Positions 41,990 to 50,665 of a stretch of 64,000 nucleotides of DNA are shown in pieces (position 1 is the first letter of the stretch; each line of letters starts with the position of its first letter). The position numbers and the translations under genes were made by a program. This DNA is from Alkalihalobacterium sp048323755 (GTDB taxonomy: Bacteria; Bacillota; Bacilli; Bacillales; Bacillaceae_F), in the NCBI RefSeq assembly GCF_048323755.1, contig NZ_JBLWFS010000006.1, forward strand, positions 124,001-188,000, given 5' to 3'. The notes under the pieces were generated by a model. That model made no database searches, was not told the origin of the DNA, and was given only the letters and a program-made list of their open reading frames with translations.

Positions 41990-42601
41990 TTAGCTAAAAA
42001 ATTGCTCTTTATACCAAGCACTCGCAGCATCAACCTCTGCTCTTGAAAGCTCATGACCACCTTCAGTCCAATACTCCTCGACAGTAGCATTCACCTTCTT
42101 TAATTCCACAATCAGTTCCTTCGTCTCATCGGCTGGGATTAATGGATCCCGTTTACCTGCTCCAATAAATACCTTGGTCTCACTTAAATTAGGTAGCTCA
42201 ATTCCTCTTAGCGGAACCATCGCATGAAATAAAATTGCCCCTTCAAATGCATCAGCATAATGATACATTAAGCTTGCCGCAATATTGGCCCCATTTGAGT
42301 AACCAATCGCAATTACTCGCTTGCGATCCAACTTGTATTGAGCAGCCATGTCATCGATAAACTGATAAAGCTCTTTTGTACGAAAAATCAAATCTTCTTC
42401 ATCGAAAACACCTTCTCTTAAACGTCTAAAAAAGCGCGGCATTCCGTTTTCTAACACGTTCCCCCGCACGCCTAGCACCGAACACTGTGGCGCAATCATT
42501 TGTGCTAGGGGTAATAAATCACGTTCATTTCCTCCAGTTCCATGAAGAAGCAATAATGTCGGAGCTTGTTTGTCTGTTCCTTCTATAAAAATATGTTCCA
42601 T
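41990..42601 (-). CDS. mhqD: Carboxylesterase/phospholipase family hydrolase (MhqD-like)
   Basis: 203-residue alpha/beta hydrolase. Nucleophile Ser102 (GYSNGA), acid Asp152 (GAGKRDPLIP), His183 (GGHEL); oxyanion loop LLLHGTGGNE. Matches B. subtilis MhqD, which with a ring-cleaving dioxygenase is induced by quinones and aromatic electrophiles. It follows that dioxygenase gene by 14 bases. Soluble. Confidence 0.85.
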   Translation of the reverse strand: MEHIFIEGTDKQAPTLLLLHGTGGNERDLLPLAQMIAPQCSVLGVRGNVLENGMPRFFRRLREGVFDEEDLIFRTKELYQFIDDMAAQYKLDRKRVIAIGYSNGANIAASLMYHYADAFEGAILFHAMVPLRGIELPNLSETKVFIGAGKRDPLIPADETKELIVELKKVNATVEEYWTEGGHELSRAEVDAASAWYKEQFFS

Positions 42602-42615
42602 ATAAAACCCTCCTC

Positions 42616-43596
42616 TTATTCTTTCGTATCTAAAGGCTTTAATTTAGCCTCAATCTCTTCACGTTTCTCTTCAAAATAAGGTGGTAAAGCTAGTCTTTCA
42701 CCTAACGTTTCAAACGGTTCATCTTCTTCGAAACCAGGACCATCTGTAGCTAGTTCATATAAAATCCCATTCGCCTCGCGGAAATAAAGCGACTTAAAAT
42801 AATATCTTTCTACGAAGCCAGAACTAGGAATTCGCAATTGTTTTAAGTGACTAACCCAACCTCTTAATTCCTCTTCATTTTCAACACGAAAAGCGACATG
42901 ATGAACACTACCTCTTCCTGGTCTTTCCACAGGTAAGTCGGACCGCTCTTCTAGGTGAACCTCTGCCCCCGTTCCACCTTCTCCTGTTTCAAATACTCTT
43001 ACATCTGGTTGTCCTTCTACAAGCGAACGATAAGATCTTACTTCTCGATATCCTAATAACTGTGTTAATACTTGTGCTGATGTCTCGGCCTTTGCGACGG
43101 TTAACATGACTGGTCCTAATCCGTAAACCGCATGCTCAGTTGGAACTGTACTTTTTTCCCACGGTACACCTCCAGACACACCATCATTATTCTCATCAGA
43201 TACAAGCATCAGCCTTTGTCCCTCAAAATCTCGGAAAGCTAATGTTTTTCTTCCTGTATGTTCTGAGATTGCATCATGATCGACTTGATATTCCTCAAAA
43301 CGCTTCGTCCAATACTCTAAGGAATCATCTGTTGGCACCCGGAGTGACGTTGTACTAATACTATTCGTTCCTGGATAAGTGTTGCCTGCATAGGGTAGTT
43401 CAAAAAAAGTAAGGTCGGTTCCTGGGTTCCCTCTTTCATCTGCATAAAACAAATGATAAACCGATGTATCATCTTGGTTAATCGATTTTTTAACGAGGCG
43501 CATTCCTAATGTTTTCGTATAAAAATTATAGTTTCTTTTTGCATCGGCTGTAATGGCTGAAACGTGATGTTGCCCTTTTAACGGTTTTAATTGCAT
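42616..43596 (-). CDS. mhqE: Ring-cleaving dioxygenase (MhqE/MhqO-like, glyoxalase fold)
   Basis: 326-residue protein of two vicinal-oxygen-chelate modules. Metal ligands: His in 'GQHHVSAITADAKRNYNFYTKTLGMRLVKKS', His in 'GSVHHVAFRVEN', Glu in 'NGILYELATDGPGF'. This is the quinone-responsive extradiol-type dioxygenase family of Bacillus (MhqA/E/O). Upstream of the MhqD-like hydrolase; an operon for detoxifying quinones. No MhqR gene is near. Confidence 0.87.
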   Translation of the reverse strand: MQLKPLKGQHHVSAITADAKRNYNFYTKTLGMRLVKKSINQDDTSVYHLFYADERGNPGTDLTFFELPYAGNTYPGTNSISTTSLRVPTDDSLEYWTKRFEEYQVDHDAISEHTGRKTLAFRDFEGQRLMLVSDENNDGVSGGVPWEKSTVPTEHAVYGLGPVMLTVAKAETSAQVLTQLLGYREVRSYRSLVEGQPDVRVFETGEGGTGAEVHLEERSDLPVERPGRGSVHHVAFRVENEEELRGWVSHLKQLRIPSSGFVERYYFKSLYFREANGILYELATDGPGFEEDEPFETLGERLALPPYFEEKREEIEAKLKPLDTKE

Positions 43597-43682
43597 TGTA
43601 TGTCACGCCTTTCCTTCATTTACCTTACATTCAGTTTAGTACTTCACATTTTTACTGTAAAGCATACTGCTTGAGACCTTTG

Positions 43683-44288
43683 TTACTCGACTTTTGCTCC
43701 GTAAGATCGTAAAAAGGACACCGCTTGACTCATATCCATTCGTGCTCCTTTCACAACCATGGATTTAAAATCAACTCCCTCTAAATTGGCACCTCGCAAA
43801 TCAGCTCCATTTAACTTAGCTTTACTCAGTCTGCATCTCGTTAAATCAGCATCTCTTAAATCTGTCTTTTCTAAATTCGCTTCTGTCAGGTCAGCTTCAG
43901 CTAGCTTCATTCCTCGTAACTTCTGCTTCGCTAAATTGGCATAGCGTAAATTAGTATACGACCAATCCCCGCCATCGATCGTCACACCGTCTAAGTTCGC
44001 TTCTGCAAAATCAGTTCCTGTCATTTTACATTCCCTAAAAACAGCTACAAATAAATTCGCGGAACTAAATAAACAATTCGTAAAAGACGAACCTTTATGA
44101 GAAGATGCATTTAAGTGTGCCCCTGTAAAATCACAGTCTATAAATTGGCAGCGAACGGTAGTGATTTCTTCTAAGTGACAGCCTCGAAATCGACACCTAA
44201 TAAAAACACAATTTGCAAATTCAGCTTCACGAAGTTCTACCGTTGTGAAATCCTTCTCAACAAATTCTTCCTCGTTAAATGTATCCAT
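43683..44288 (-). CDS. Pentapeptide-repeat protein (Qnr-like)
   Basis: 201-residue right-handed beta-helix protein. A(D/N)LXX repeats run through the whole chain, for example 'CRFRGCHLEEITTVRCQFIDCDFTGAHL', 'ANLAKQKLRGMKLAEADLTEANLEKTDLRDADL' and 'ADLRGANLEGVDF'. Length fits Qnr/McbG-type DNA-mimic proteins that protect gyrase, but similar proteins have other roles. Fourteen bases after the PhzF gene, so probably co-transcribed. Confidence 0.85.
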   Translation of the reverse strand: MDTFNEEEFVEKDFTTVELREAEFANCVFIRCRFRGCHLEEITTVRCQFIDCDFTGAHLNASSHKGSSFTNCLFSSANLFVAVFRECKMTGTDFAEANLDGVTIDGGDWSYTNLRYANLAKQKLRGMKLAEADLTEANLEKTDLRDADLTRCRLSKAKLNGADLRGANLEGVDFKSMVVKGARMDMSQAVSFLRSYGAKVE

Positions 44289-44302
44289 GATTTAAAGGGC
44301 TC

Positions 44303-45205
44303 CTATCTCAACCTTACTGTTCCTTTTATTGTACAAACCGCACTTCCACCTACCTGAATAACTGGCCCGTGTTCATTCGATGATGTTTTTATATGTAGTT
44401 GACCAGGACGACCACAAGCTTCCCCTTGTCCAATCAAAAAGTCATGTTCAGTATGTTTGTCTAGTATGTTTTCTAACAGCAGGTAACCTGCTAATGCACC
44501 GTTGGCCGACCCTGTTACAGGATCTTCCGCGATTCCAACAGCAGGCGCAAAATCACGCGTATATAACTTCCAATCTGCTTCCTCGCTGTCGAATGTAAAT
44601 AGATGTGTCGTACAGATTCCTCGAGTCATATTATGGTCTTTTAAAAGGTCTATGTTAGGTATGGCTTCATCAATGGCCTTTCGAGTTTTGACAGGAATAA
44701 GTAAATGCCAAATTCCGGTAGATCCAAGTTTGATGGGGTAGCTTGGATCAAGCTCACTTGCTGATATCCCCACCAGTTTAGAAATGGTCTCGATGTCCGC
44801 TTCAATATCCTTGATTTGCGGTGTGGCCTGCGTCATGATAACGGATTGGAGTTCCTCACCTCTTTTACTAAAATCAATGGGTACAATCCCAATATTTGTT
44901 TTAAAATGAATAGAAGTAGCCCGGTCTAACCAACCATGCTCTGTTGCCATCGTCCAAGCCGCGGCAAGTGTCGCATGTCCGCAAAAATCAATTTCTTGAG
45001 TCGGCGTAAAAAAGCGCACGCGAAAGTCCACATCTTTATCTTCTATCGTCATTAAAAATGCAGTTTCTGATAAATTAAGCTCACGAGCGATTTTCTGCAT
45101 TTCATCTTCTGTTAATTGAGTTGCATCAGGGACAACACCGGCTGGGTTTCCTCCAAAGGGCTCGTTCGTAAATGCATCGACATGGTAAACTTGAATTTCT
45201 TTCAT
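44303..45205 (-). CDS. PhzF-family isomerase
   Basis: 300-residue two-domain PhzF/diaminopimelate-epimerase fold. N-terminal 'VYHVDAFTNEPFGGNPAGVV'; catalytic Glu47 in 'LNLSETAFL'; 'FCGHATLAAAW' and 'EDPVTGSANGALAGYLL' are the family loops. Members isomerise unknown small molecules. ATG 45205 follows GAGGTG. Operon with the pentapeptide-repeat protein. Confidence 0.9.
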   Translation of the reverse strand: MKEIQVYHVDAFTNEPFGGNPAGVVPDATQLTEDEMQKIARELNLSETAFLMTIEDKDVDFRVRFFTPTQEIDFCGHATLAAAWTMATEHGWLDRATSIHFKTNIGIVPIDFSKRGEELQSVIMTQATPQIKDIEADIETISKLVGISASELDPSYPIKLGSTGIWHLLIPVKTRKAIDEAIPNIDLLKDHNMTRGICTTHLFTFDSEEADWKLYTRDFAPAVGIAEDPVTGSANGALAGYLLLENILDKHTEHDFLIGQGEACGRPGQLHIKTSSNEHGPVIQVGGSAVCTIKGTVRLR

Positions 45206-45223
45206 AGTCAGCACCTCTTTTTC

Positions 45224-45261
45224 AAATAAAAAGCAGCTCCAGTAACTCCAACTAGAACTGC
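45224..45261 (-). terminator. Terminator of the DJ-1/PfpI gene
   Basis: GCAGTTCTAGT / ACTGGAGCTGC stem followed by TTTTTATTT on the minus strand. Confidence 0.85.
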
Positions 45262-45285
45262 ATCCTATCTTAAGTTAACGTTATA

Positions 45286-45810
45286 TTATTTTTCAGATGT
45301 TACTTTAATAAATTCTCGCATGTAATCTGGTAAATCCGGTGGACGGCGGCTTGAAACGAGGTTCCCATCAACCACGACTGGCTCATTTACCCATGTAGCC
45401 CCTGCATTTTCCATATCATCTTTTATTCCAGGTGTACTCGTAACCGTCTTCCCATCTAAAATTTTTGCTGATATTAATACCCAGCCCGCATGACAAATTT
45501 GTCCGATGGGTTTGTTTTGCTCATGTAGAATCTGAACCATTTGTAAAACATCTTCATAACGTCTTAATTTATCAGGAGACCAGCCCCCTGGTACGAGGAT
45601 TGCATCATATTTCTCAGCATCTACTTCATCAAAAGCCATATCACTTATGATCGGTACACCATACTTCCCGATGTACTCTTCATTCGCTTTTTCGCCGACA
45701 ATATGTACCGTTGCCCCTTCTTCGCGGCAGCGTAAAACCGGATACCATAACTCTAAATCTTCAAAGTCATCGCTAACGAGTTGAATAATCTTTTTTCCTT
45801 CTAGTTTCAA
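45286..45810 (-). CDS. DJ-1/PfpI family protein (type 1 glutamine amidotransferase-like)
   Basis: 174-residue protein with Cys106-His107 in 'GQICHAGW' (nucleophile elbow), 'FEDLELWYPVLR' (Glu18/20) and 'AILVPGGWSPD'. It resembles YraA/YfkM/general stress protein 18 of B. subtilis, implicated in protein deglycation or proteolysis under stress. TTG start behind GGAGG. Follows the PyrD-like membrane gene by 45 bases. Confidence 0.88.
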   Translation of the reverse strand: MKLEGKKIIQLVSDDFEDLELWYPVLRCREEGATVHIVGEKANEEYIGKYGVPIISDMAFDEVDAEKYDAILVPGGWSPDKLRRYEDVLQMVQILHEQNKPIGQICHAGWVLISAKILDGKTVTSTPGIKDDMENAGATWVNEPVVVDGNLVSSRRPPDLPDYMREFIKVTSEK

Positions 45811-45854
45811 ATCATTTCCTCCTTTGACAAGTAGTAGACTGGTTTTATTTTCTA

Positions 45855-47693
45855 CTATTGCGATAGAGATTGCAAATGAGACGCTCTAGGCATTTCAGTT
45901 TTTAAATGGAAAAATGAATACGAAAAAAGCAATCCAACAACATATAATCCAAGTGCAAAATAAGCTGGGACGAGATGAATAAAATCGGTATATCCGATCG
46001 CAAAGTGAACGCCAATTCCTGCTGCAAAAGCTGGAATTCCCCCAATCAATAACATCCACCAAACCCATTTGTTTCCTTGGTGAAATCCCCATAAAGCAAT
46101 CATTAAAATTAGTAATCCAACACTAAGCAATGCGCCACCGAATCCTGCTCGGTCATGAGCAATAACAGGGATAAGCCTCTCATTGAATTCGTTAAGCATT
46201 TCTGGCGGCATGCAAATGTAAGTTAGATCAGTTGCCACAAATACGTTTGTTATTCCAATATAAGCAATAATGAAACCACCTAATACAAATGAGGAGCCGA
46301 GGATAACCAAGGCAAGCTGAGCAAATAAACTTTGCTTCCAAATTCTATGATTTGTTCGATTTGTCGATTTTGCTGTACCGTTCATTCGTTTTGTCTTCAC
46401 AAAGCCCGCTACATAAAACGGCAATAAAACGAGCCAAAACACTAAATGAAGCCAATCAAAATAGCCATACCCGATAAAAAGAAAGATACCTAGGAAACCA
46501 ATGATTGCCGCTGCATCCGATGCTTGCTTTGCCCACTTCAATCCCAAACGTATACCGTACCTTGCTAGCCCCATATAAACGATCCCACCTGAGATCATCG
46601 TTCCGGCGAGTGTCATTCGATCATGTGCCATAAAATAAAGGATACGCTCATTAAACCCATAGATCGTTTCCCGATTCATTTGTAAAAAATATTCATCATA
46701 CGGGAGAATGATTGCAGACATGCTAATGAATAGTGTCATAAGTCCACCTATCATAATCAATAATCCGAATAAAAAATACCACAGCCACCCTTGGTGCGAA
46801 GTTTCAATGTTTTCCATTTCTGAAAGTTGCGCTTCTTTAATGCGTTTCGTCAGACCCGGTCCGGATAAAACATACCCGCCAGAAAGCATGATTAAATCTA
46901 CATTTGCATGAAATAGAGTTAATGCATCATCAGGCTCAGTCACCCCGCCAACTGTAATGATTGTTTTATTAAAATGATGTTTTTTTAGATACCGTATTGC
47001 TTTTAAATGCTCCGTTAAATTATAACGATCGTCTTTGTTCAGCTGATCATCTAATACGATCCCGTTGAACTGTTCCTTGATTAAGTGGAACGTTTCTCCG
47101 TTTAGTTGATTGGATTTCATTGCTAGGTAAATCGGTTTTTTCGTTGAATGGGATGTATTTGGAATACTAGTGTTGAACTCTAGAATAAATGCGTCCGCCT
47201 TATCTTCTAATGCTTTCATGATCGCAGACTGGTCATCTTCACTCCCGGCTATTCGAATAAAAACGGGTTGTTTTCGCTGCAAGTTTTTTAACTTAAGCAA
47301 CGTCTTTTCTAGACCAATAGATTCGTAGTGTTGCGGAAATTCTATATAGTTATCTTTTTCATGAATGATTGGAAATTCACCTTTTAGATCAGGCTCTTTT
47401 GTTACCGGTCCGATTTCTATGAATCCAAAACCTAAATTCGTAAATGCCTTCGTTCCAGATAGTATCGGGTCCACTTTTCCAGCCAAACCGATCGAGTTTT
47501 TCAGTAGATTACCGTCGACTTCTTTCATAAGTACCGGCGAAGACTCTTCTCTTCCAAGGAAGTTGATTAAATGATGTCCACCTGGAACTGACGATATTCG
47601 GTTCATACCCCTATGAATAAACTCTCTCGAATGGTAAGGAGAAAGCCTAGAAAGTAACGGCTTAAAGAGGACATGGTAAGACCAATCAGGCAT
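45855..47693 (-). CDS. Degenerate dihydroorotate-dehydrogenase-like domain fused to a duplicated membrane module
   Basis: 612-residue fusion. Residues about 1-305 follow class 2 PyrD ('FLGREESSPVLMKEVDGNLLKNSIGLAG', 'GFGFIEIGPVT', 'FILEFNTSIPNTSHS', 'IITVGGVTEPDDA', 'LIMLSGGYVLSGPG'). The catalytic Ser is replaced (N-T-S-I-P-N-T instead of N-x-S-S-P-N-T), and the FMN-site Lys context A-G-F-D-K is A-G-K-V-D. The rest has about eight helices in two repeats, each with F-N-E-R, A-H-D-R and a G-Y-x-D-x-x-H-L motif. Probably not a DHODH; may be a membrane flavoprotein or sensor. Start ATG 47693 follows AGGAGG. Confidence 0.75.
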   Translation of the reverse strand: MPDWSYHVLFKPLLSRLSPYHSREFIHRGMNRISSVPGGHHLINFLGREESSPVLMKEVDGNLLKNSIGLAGKVDPILSGTKAFTNLGFGFIEIGPVTKEPDLKGEFPIIHEKDNYIEFPQHYESIGLEKTLLKLKNLQRKQPVFIRIAGSEDDQSAIMKALEDKADAFILEFNTSIPNTSHSTKKPIYLAMKSNQLNGETFHLIKEQFNGIVLDDQLNKDDRYNLTEHLKAIRYLKKHHFNKTIITVGGVTEPDDALTLFHANVDLIMLSGGYVLSGPGLTKRIKEAQLSEMENIETSHQGWLWYFLFGLLIMIGGLMTLFISMSAIILPYDEYFLQMNRETIYGFNERILYFMAHDRMTLAGTMISGGIVYMGLARYGIRLGLKWAKQASDAAAIIGFLGIFLFIGYGYFDWLHLVFWLVLLPFYVAGFVKTKRMNGTAKSTNRTNHRIWKQSLFAQLALVILGSSFVLGGFIIAYIGITNVFVATDLTYICMPPEMLNEFNERLIPVIAHDRAGFGGALLSVGLLILMIALWGFHQGNKWVWWMLLIGGIPAFAAGIGVHFAIGYTDFIHLVPAYFALGLYVVGLLFSYSFFHLKTEMPRASHLQSLSQ

Positions 47694-47750
47694 AACTTCC
47701 CCTCCTTTCTTAAAGGTGCTCTGTATATAAAGCAGCAAGCTCAATTACAC

Positions 47751-48575
47751 CTATGTAAACGGGAATTCATAAACGGTATATTGATACTGTAACTCGAAAC
47801 CAACACTTTCTGCCACTGATAATGAAGGTGCATTTACTTCCATACAATCCCAATATGGGACAAGGTTTTGAACGAGGGCGTCTTTTACAAATCTATGAGC
47901 AAGTTTTCGGGCTAGTTTATTTCCTTGATGATGTGGAACGGTTTCAATATCTATACCATGATATTGGTTAGCAACAAAACCGGAAAAGCAAACACTAACG
48001 ATTTCCTTTTCATATACAATACAATAACCTAGACCTTTTTCTAGAAACTCTCTTTCTGAACGCCAAAAATGTAAAAGCTTATTTTGAAGGAAAGGACTTT
48101 TTTGATAGACTTCTGAAGCTAACCGTTCAGCCGTCAATTTTTCAACAAGATAGGTCTGCTCAATCTGTGGTTCTCGATCCACTTGGTATGTTTCTCTAGA
48201 CATTAGATAGACTCTTTGTTTAGAAGCTTCAAGGTTTCTTTTGTTGAACATCTTCTCAATAGCAGAATCCCAGCTTGGATCGTGACCAAAGCCTTCAAAC
48301 CATTGGAGTCCGAGTCTCTTCGCTTCACCAATGATTTCATTATTAAAAAACGCATCTACTTCTCTAGTAAATGTCTCATTATTTACATTCCCAATAAAAG
48401 CAAAACCGTCTAGATTCCCAAACCAAACGAACCCGCTAGTAGGATCGAATCGGTTATCTACAAAAATACGACCGGGATTATTTCCAGCTATTATTGCTTG
48501 AATTTCTATATGTTTACCCTTTATCACTAATGGTTGACACTTGGGAAACTCTTCAGATTTCAGTTCATAAATCAC
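47751..48575 (-). CDS. GNAT-family acetyltransferase-like protein
   Basis: 274-residue protein; the C-terminal half carries the acetyl-CoA motif 'ETVPHHQGNKLARKLAHRFVKDAL' and 'WDCMEVNAPSLSVAESVGFE'. The N-terminal half ('NRFDPTSGFVWFGNLDGFAFIGN') is characteristic of the two-part GNAT proteins of Bacilli. GTG start after AGGAGGGG. First gene of a likely operon with the PyrD-like fusion and the DJ-1/PfpI gene. Confidence 0.85.
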   Translation of the reverse strand: MIYELKSEEFPKCQPLVIKGKHIEIQAIIAGNNPGRIFVDNRFDPTSGFVWFGNLDGFAFIGNVNNETFTREVDAFFNNEIIGEAKRLGLQWFEGFGHDPSWDSAIEKMFNKRNLEASKQRVYLMSRETYQVDREPQIEQTYLVEKLTAERLASEVYQKSPFLQNKLLHFWRSEREFLEKGLGYCIVYEKEIVSVCFSGFVANQYHGIDIETVPHHQGNKLARKLAHRFVKDALVQNLVPYWDCMEVNAPSLSVAESVGFELQYQYTVYEFPFT

Positions 48576-48749
48576 TTGTTTCCCCTCCTATAACCCCCGT
48601 GTTCTTTACCAAATTATACACGATTTAGCGAGTATTCTTATATATTATCTAAAACGGGATTACAGATTTTTAACATACTATCATTAAAATTACTAATTGT
48701 ATTTTCTAAAAACGTAGTGTTATAATAAAATCCAACAAACAGAATATTG

Positions 48750-48955
48750 TGCTTTATGGTACTTGTTGAACAAGTTTAAAAGGGAAGTCGGTGCAAATCC
48801 GATGCGGTCCCGCCACTGTAACGAGGAGCATGCGTACGAATTAGTCCACTGTCAATTTAAGATGGGAAGGATGTATACATGTGTTGATTCGAAGCCAGGA
48901 GACCTGCCATTAAAGAGCAACACTGTTATTTACCCACGAGGATGGGGAGGTGTTT
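48750..48955 (+). promoter_or_regulatory. Cobalamin riboswitch
   Basis: Conserved boxes in order: AAAAGGGAA (48778-48786), CGGTGCAAATCCG (48789-48801) with GCGGTCCCGCCACTGT (48804-48819), and GCCAGGAGACCTGCC (48894-48908), the B12-box class. The 3' part TTACCCACGAGG..GGGGAGGTG forms the following hairpin. Located on the plus strand upstream of the CoA-transferase gene with an intrinsic terminator between them, so binding of cobalamin should stop transcription. Confidence 0.95.
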
Positions 48956-48958
48956 TGG

Positions 48959-48997
48959 ATGGAAGCTTTGATTGTGATAGCAAAGGATTCGACCTAA
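48959..48997 (+). CDS. Candidate 12-aa leader ORF inside the riboswitch leader
   Basis: MEALIVIAKDST, seven bases downstream of GGGGAGGTG (48944-48952), ending just before the terminator stem. The GGAGGTG is also part of the conserved riboswitch 3' region, so the frame could be coincidental. Confidence 0.25.
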   Translation: MEALIVIAKDST

Positions 48998-49002
48998 AAC
49001 AT

Positions 49003-49038
49003 ACACATTCTCATTAATATATGGGAGTGTGTTTTTTA
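49003..49038 (+). terminator. Riboswitch-controlled terminator
   Basis: ACACATTCTC / GGGAGTGTGT stem with ATTAATATAT loop and TTTTTT, 41 bases before the CoA-transferase start. Confidence 0.85.
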
Positions 49039-49078
49039 TTTACGTACATAAAAGATGACAATAAGGAGCGAATACTGC

Positions 49079-50359
49079 ATGTTAATGCTATCAACCTATC
49101 AAGAAAAAGTAATGAGTGCAAACAAAGCCGTTCAATTAATTGAACCAGGTGATGAGATCATAGCTCCTATCGCTGTCGGGGAACCGCCAGCTTTAATGGA
49201 AGCATTAGTAGATTTCGAAGGTCTTGAAAACAATACACTTTATCAAATGCTCTCTCTTCGAAAAGTTGTACCTGTAGCAAAAGATAAACTTAGGATTGTA
49301 TCCATGTTTTTAAATTCACATGAACGGGAATCTTATGCTAAACAGATGATTGATCTTTTACCTAATCACTTTTCCAACTTGCCAAAGATGTTAAAAACAA
49401 GAGTCAAAAATCCAATCATCATCGCTCAAGTGTCACCGATTGATAACGAAGGTTATTTTTCCTTAGGTACAAATTGTGATTATACAGCAACTTTGGTCAA
49501 CCATGCGAAAGCAATTATCGTTGAAGTGAATGATCATATGCCGAGAACGTATGGTAAAAATCAAATTCATATATCACAAGTTAAGGCCATTGTAGAACAC
49601 ACTTCCCCGTTAGCTGAAACTGGGAAACCGGTCATTTCTGAAAAAGATAAAGCGATCGGACGGAATATTGCTAACTTAATTAAAGATGGTGACACAATCC
49701 AAATAGGTTTTGGATCCATACCAAATGCCGTGATGGAGCACTTAAAAGACTTTAGAAACTTGGGTGTTTATACCGAAATGTTCCCTGACAGTTTAGTAGA
49801 TTTATACGAAAGCGGCGCAATTACAAATCAAAATAAACCTTTTTACAAAGGAATTTCAACTGCTACCTTTGCTTTTGGCAGCAAGAGACTCTACCAGTTC
49901 ATGCATGAAAACCCTGCCCTATGTATGATTCCAGTTAACGAGTCGAACAGTATTAAGCAAATTGCTCAATTGGAACAGTTTGTAACGATTAACGGTACTG
50001 TTGAAGTCGATTTTTTAGGGCAATGTAATTCAGAAGTGGTGAAAGGAAATTATTATTCTTCATCTGGCGGGCAATCTGATTTCGGAAAAGGTGTGACATT
50101 ATGCAGGGATGGCCGTGGAATTATTTGTTTACATTCGACAACTAAAGACGAGCAAATCTCAAAGATTGTTCCTTACCTACATGATAAATCTGTCGTGACA
50201 ACCTCTAAAAACGATGTTGACTTTATCGTGACGGAATACGGTGTGGCCCACTTAAGAAATAAAACCATTTCAGAACGTACACAGGCGTTGATTGACATCT
50301 CCCACCCTAAATTTCGTGAGGAGCTTACGTTTACAGCTCAGCGTATGGGATATCTTTAA
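49079..50359 (+). CDS. Acetyl-CoA hydrolase/transferase family protein (Cat1/AbfT-like CoA-transferase)
   Basis: 426-residue CoA-transferase of family I (acetyl-CoA hydrolase/4-hydroxybutyrate or propionyl/succinyl-CoA transferase). Shows 'IGFGSIPNAVM', the catalytic Glu region 'VYTEMFPDSLVDL', 'SSGGQSDFGKG' and 'FIVTEYGVAHLRNKTISERTQALI'. ATG 49079 follows AAGGAG. It is directly downstream of a cobalamin riboswitch and terminator, so expressed when B12 is scarce. Inference: it may recycle CoA from propionyl-CoA or methylmalonyl-CoA that pile up when B12-dependent mutase fails. Confidence 0.85.
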   Translation: MLMLSTYQEKVMSANKAVQLIEPGDEIIAPIAVGEPPALMEALVDFEGLENNTLYQMLSLRKVVPVAKDKLRIVSMFLNSHERESYAKQMIDLLPNHFSNLPKMLKTRVKNPIIIAQVSPIDNEGYFSLGTNCDYTATLVNHAKAIIVEVNDHMPRTYGKNQIHISQVKAIVEHTSPLAETGKPVISEKDKAIGRNIANLIKDGDTIQIGFGSIPNAVMEHLKDFRNLGVYTEMFPDSLVDLYESGAITNQNKPFYKGISTATFAFGSKRLYQFMHENPALCMIPVNESNSIKQIAQLEQFVTINGTVEVDFLGQCNSEVVKGNYYSSSGGQSDFGKGVTLCRDGRGIICLHSTTKDEQISKIVPYLHDKSVVTTSKNDVDFIVTEYGVAHLRNKTISERTQALIDISHPKFREELTFTAQRMGYL

Positions 50360-50375
50360 ACAAGGAGGTTAGACC

Positions 50376-50570
50376 ATGGAAAATTATACAGAATATTATT
50401 TAAATCATTTATTAGGCATTCTCGTAACAAAGCCCGACTTTAACACATTACTAGAAAGCTATGAAAGTTTGAAAAAAGATCTTTCAGAAAGTGAGGAACT
50501 TGACGATCAGATCGACTCACTAGACGCTGCATTTAAACAAGCCGTTGAACATTGGAAGTTCGCTAATTGA
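50376..50570 (+). CDS. Small acidic helical protein in the CoA-transferase operon
   Basis: 64-residue soluble protein, 16 bases after the CoA-transferase and with a strong AAGGAGG ribosome site. 'YLNHLLGILVTKPDFNTLLESYESLKKDL' suggests a helical hairpin. No family recognised. Under the same riboswitch. Confidence 0.75.
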   Translation: MENYTEYYLNHLLGILVTKPDFNTLLESYESLKKDLSESEELDDQIDSLDAAFKQAVEHWKFAN

Positions 50571-50577
50571 GTGTACT

Positions 50578-50619
50578 AAAAAAGCGACAAAGGGGACTTT
50601 TCCCTTCGTCGCTTTTTCT
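50578..50619 (+). terminator. Terminator of the CoA-transferase operon
   Basis: AAAAAGCGAC..AGGGG / CCCT..GTCGCTTTTT hairpin. Confidence 0.9.
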
Positions 50620-50665
50620 TATAGTTGTAGAGGCCATTTTTAGTCAGACTCTACTACTTAATAGA

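Noticed and set aside
43683..44288. Quinolone resistance gene (qnr)
   Set aside because: Pentapeptide repeats alone do not show gyrase protection; described only as Qnr-like.
45286..45810. Possible chaperone Hsp31 or true amidotransferase
   Set aside because: Only the DJ-1/PfpI core is present; no synthetase partner or Hsp31 extension is seen.
45855..46790. C-terminal part as a separate gene
   Set aside because: The frame is continuous with the PyrD-like part and no internal ribosome site precedes a start near the junction.
48763..49017. 84-codon frame over the riboswitch
   Set aside because: It coincides with the conserved cobalamin aptamer; conservation there is at RNA level and the frame crosses the terminator.
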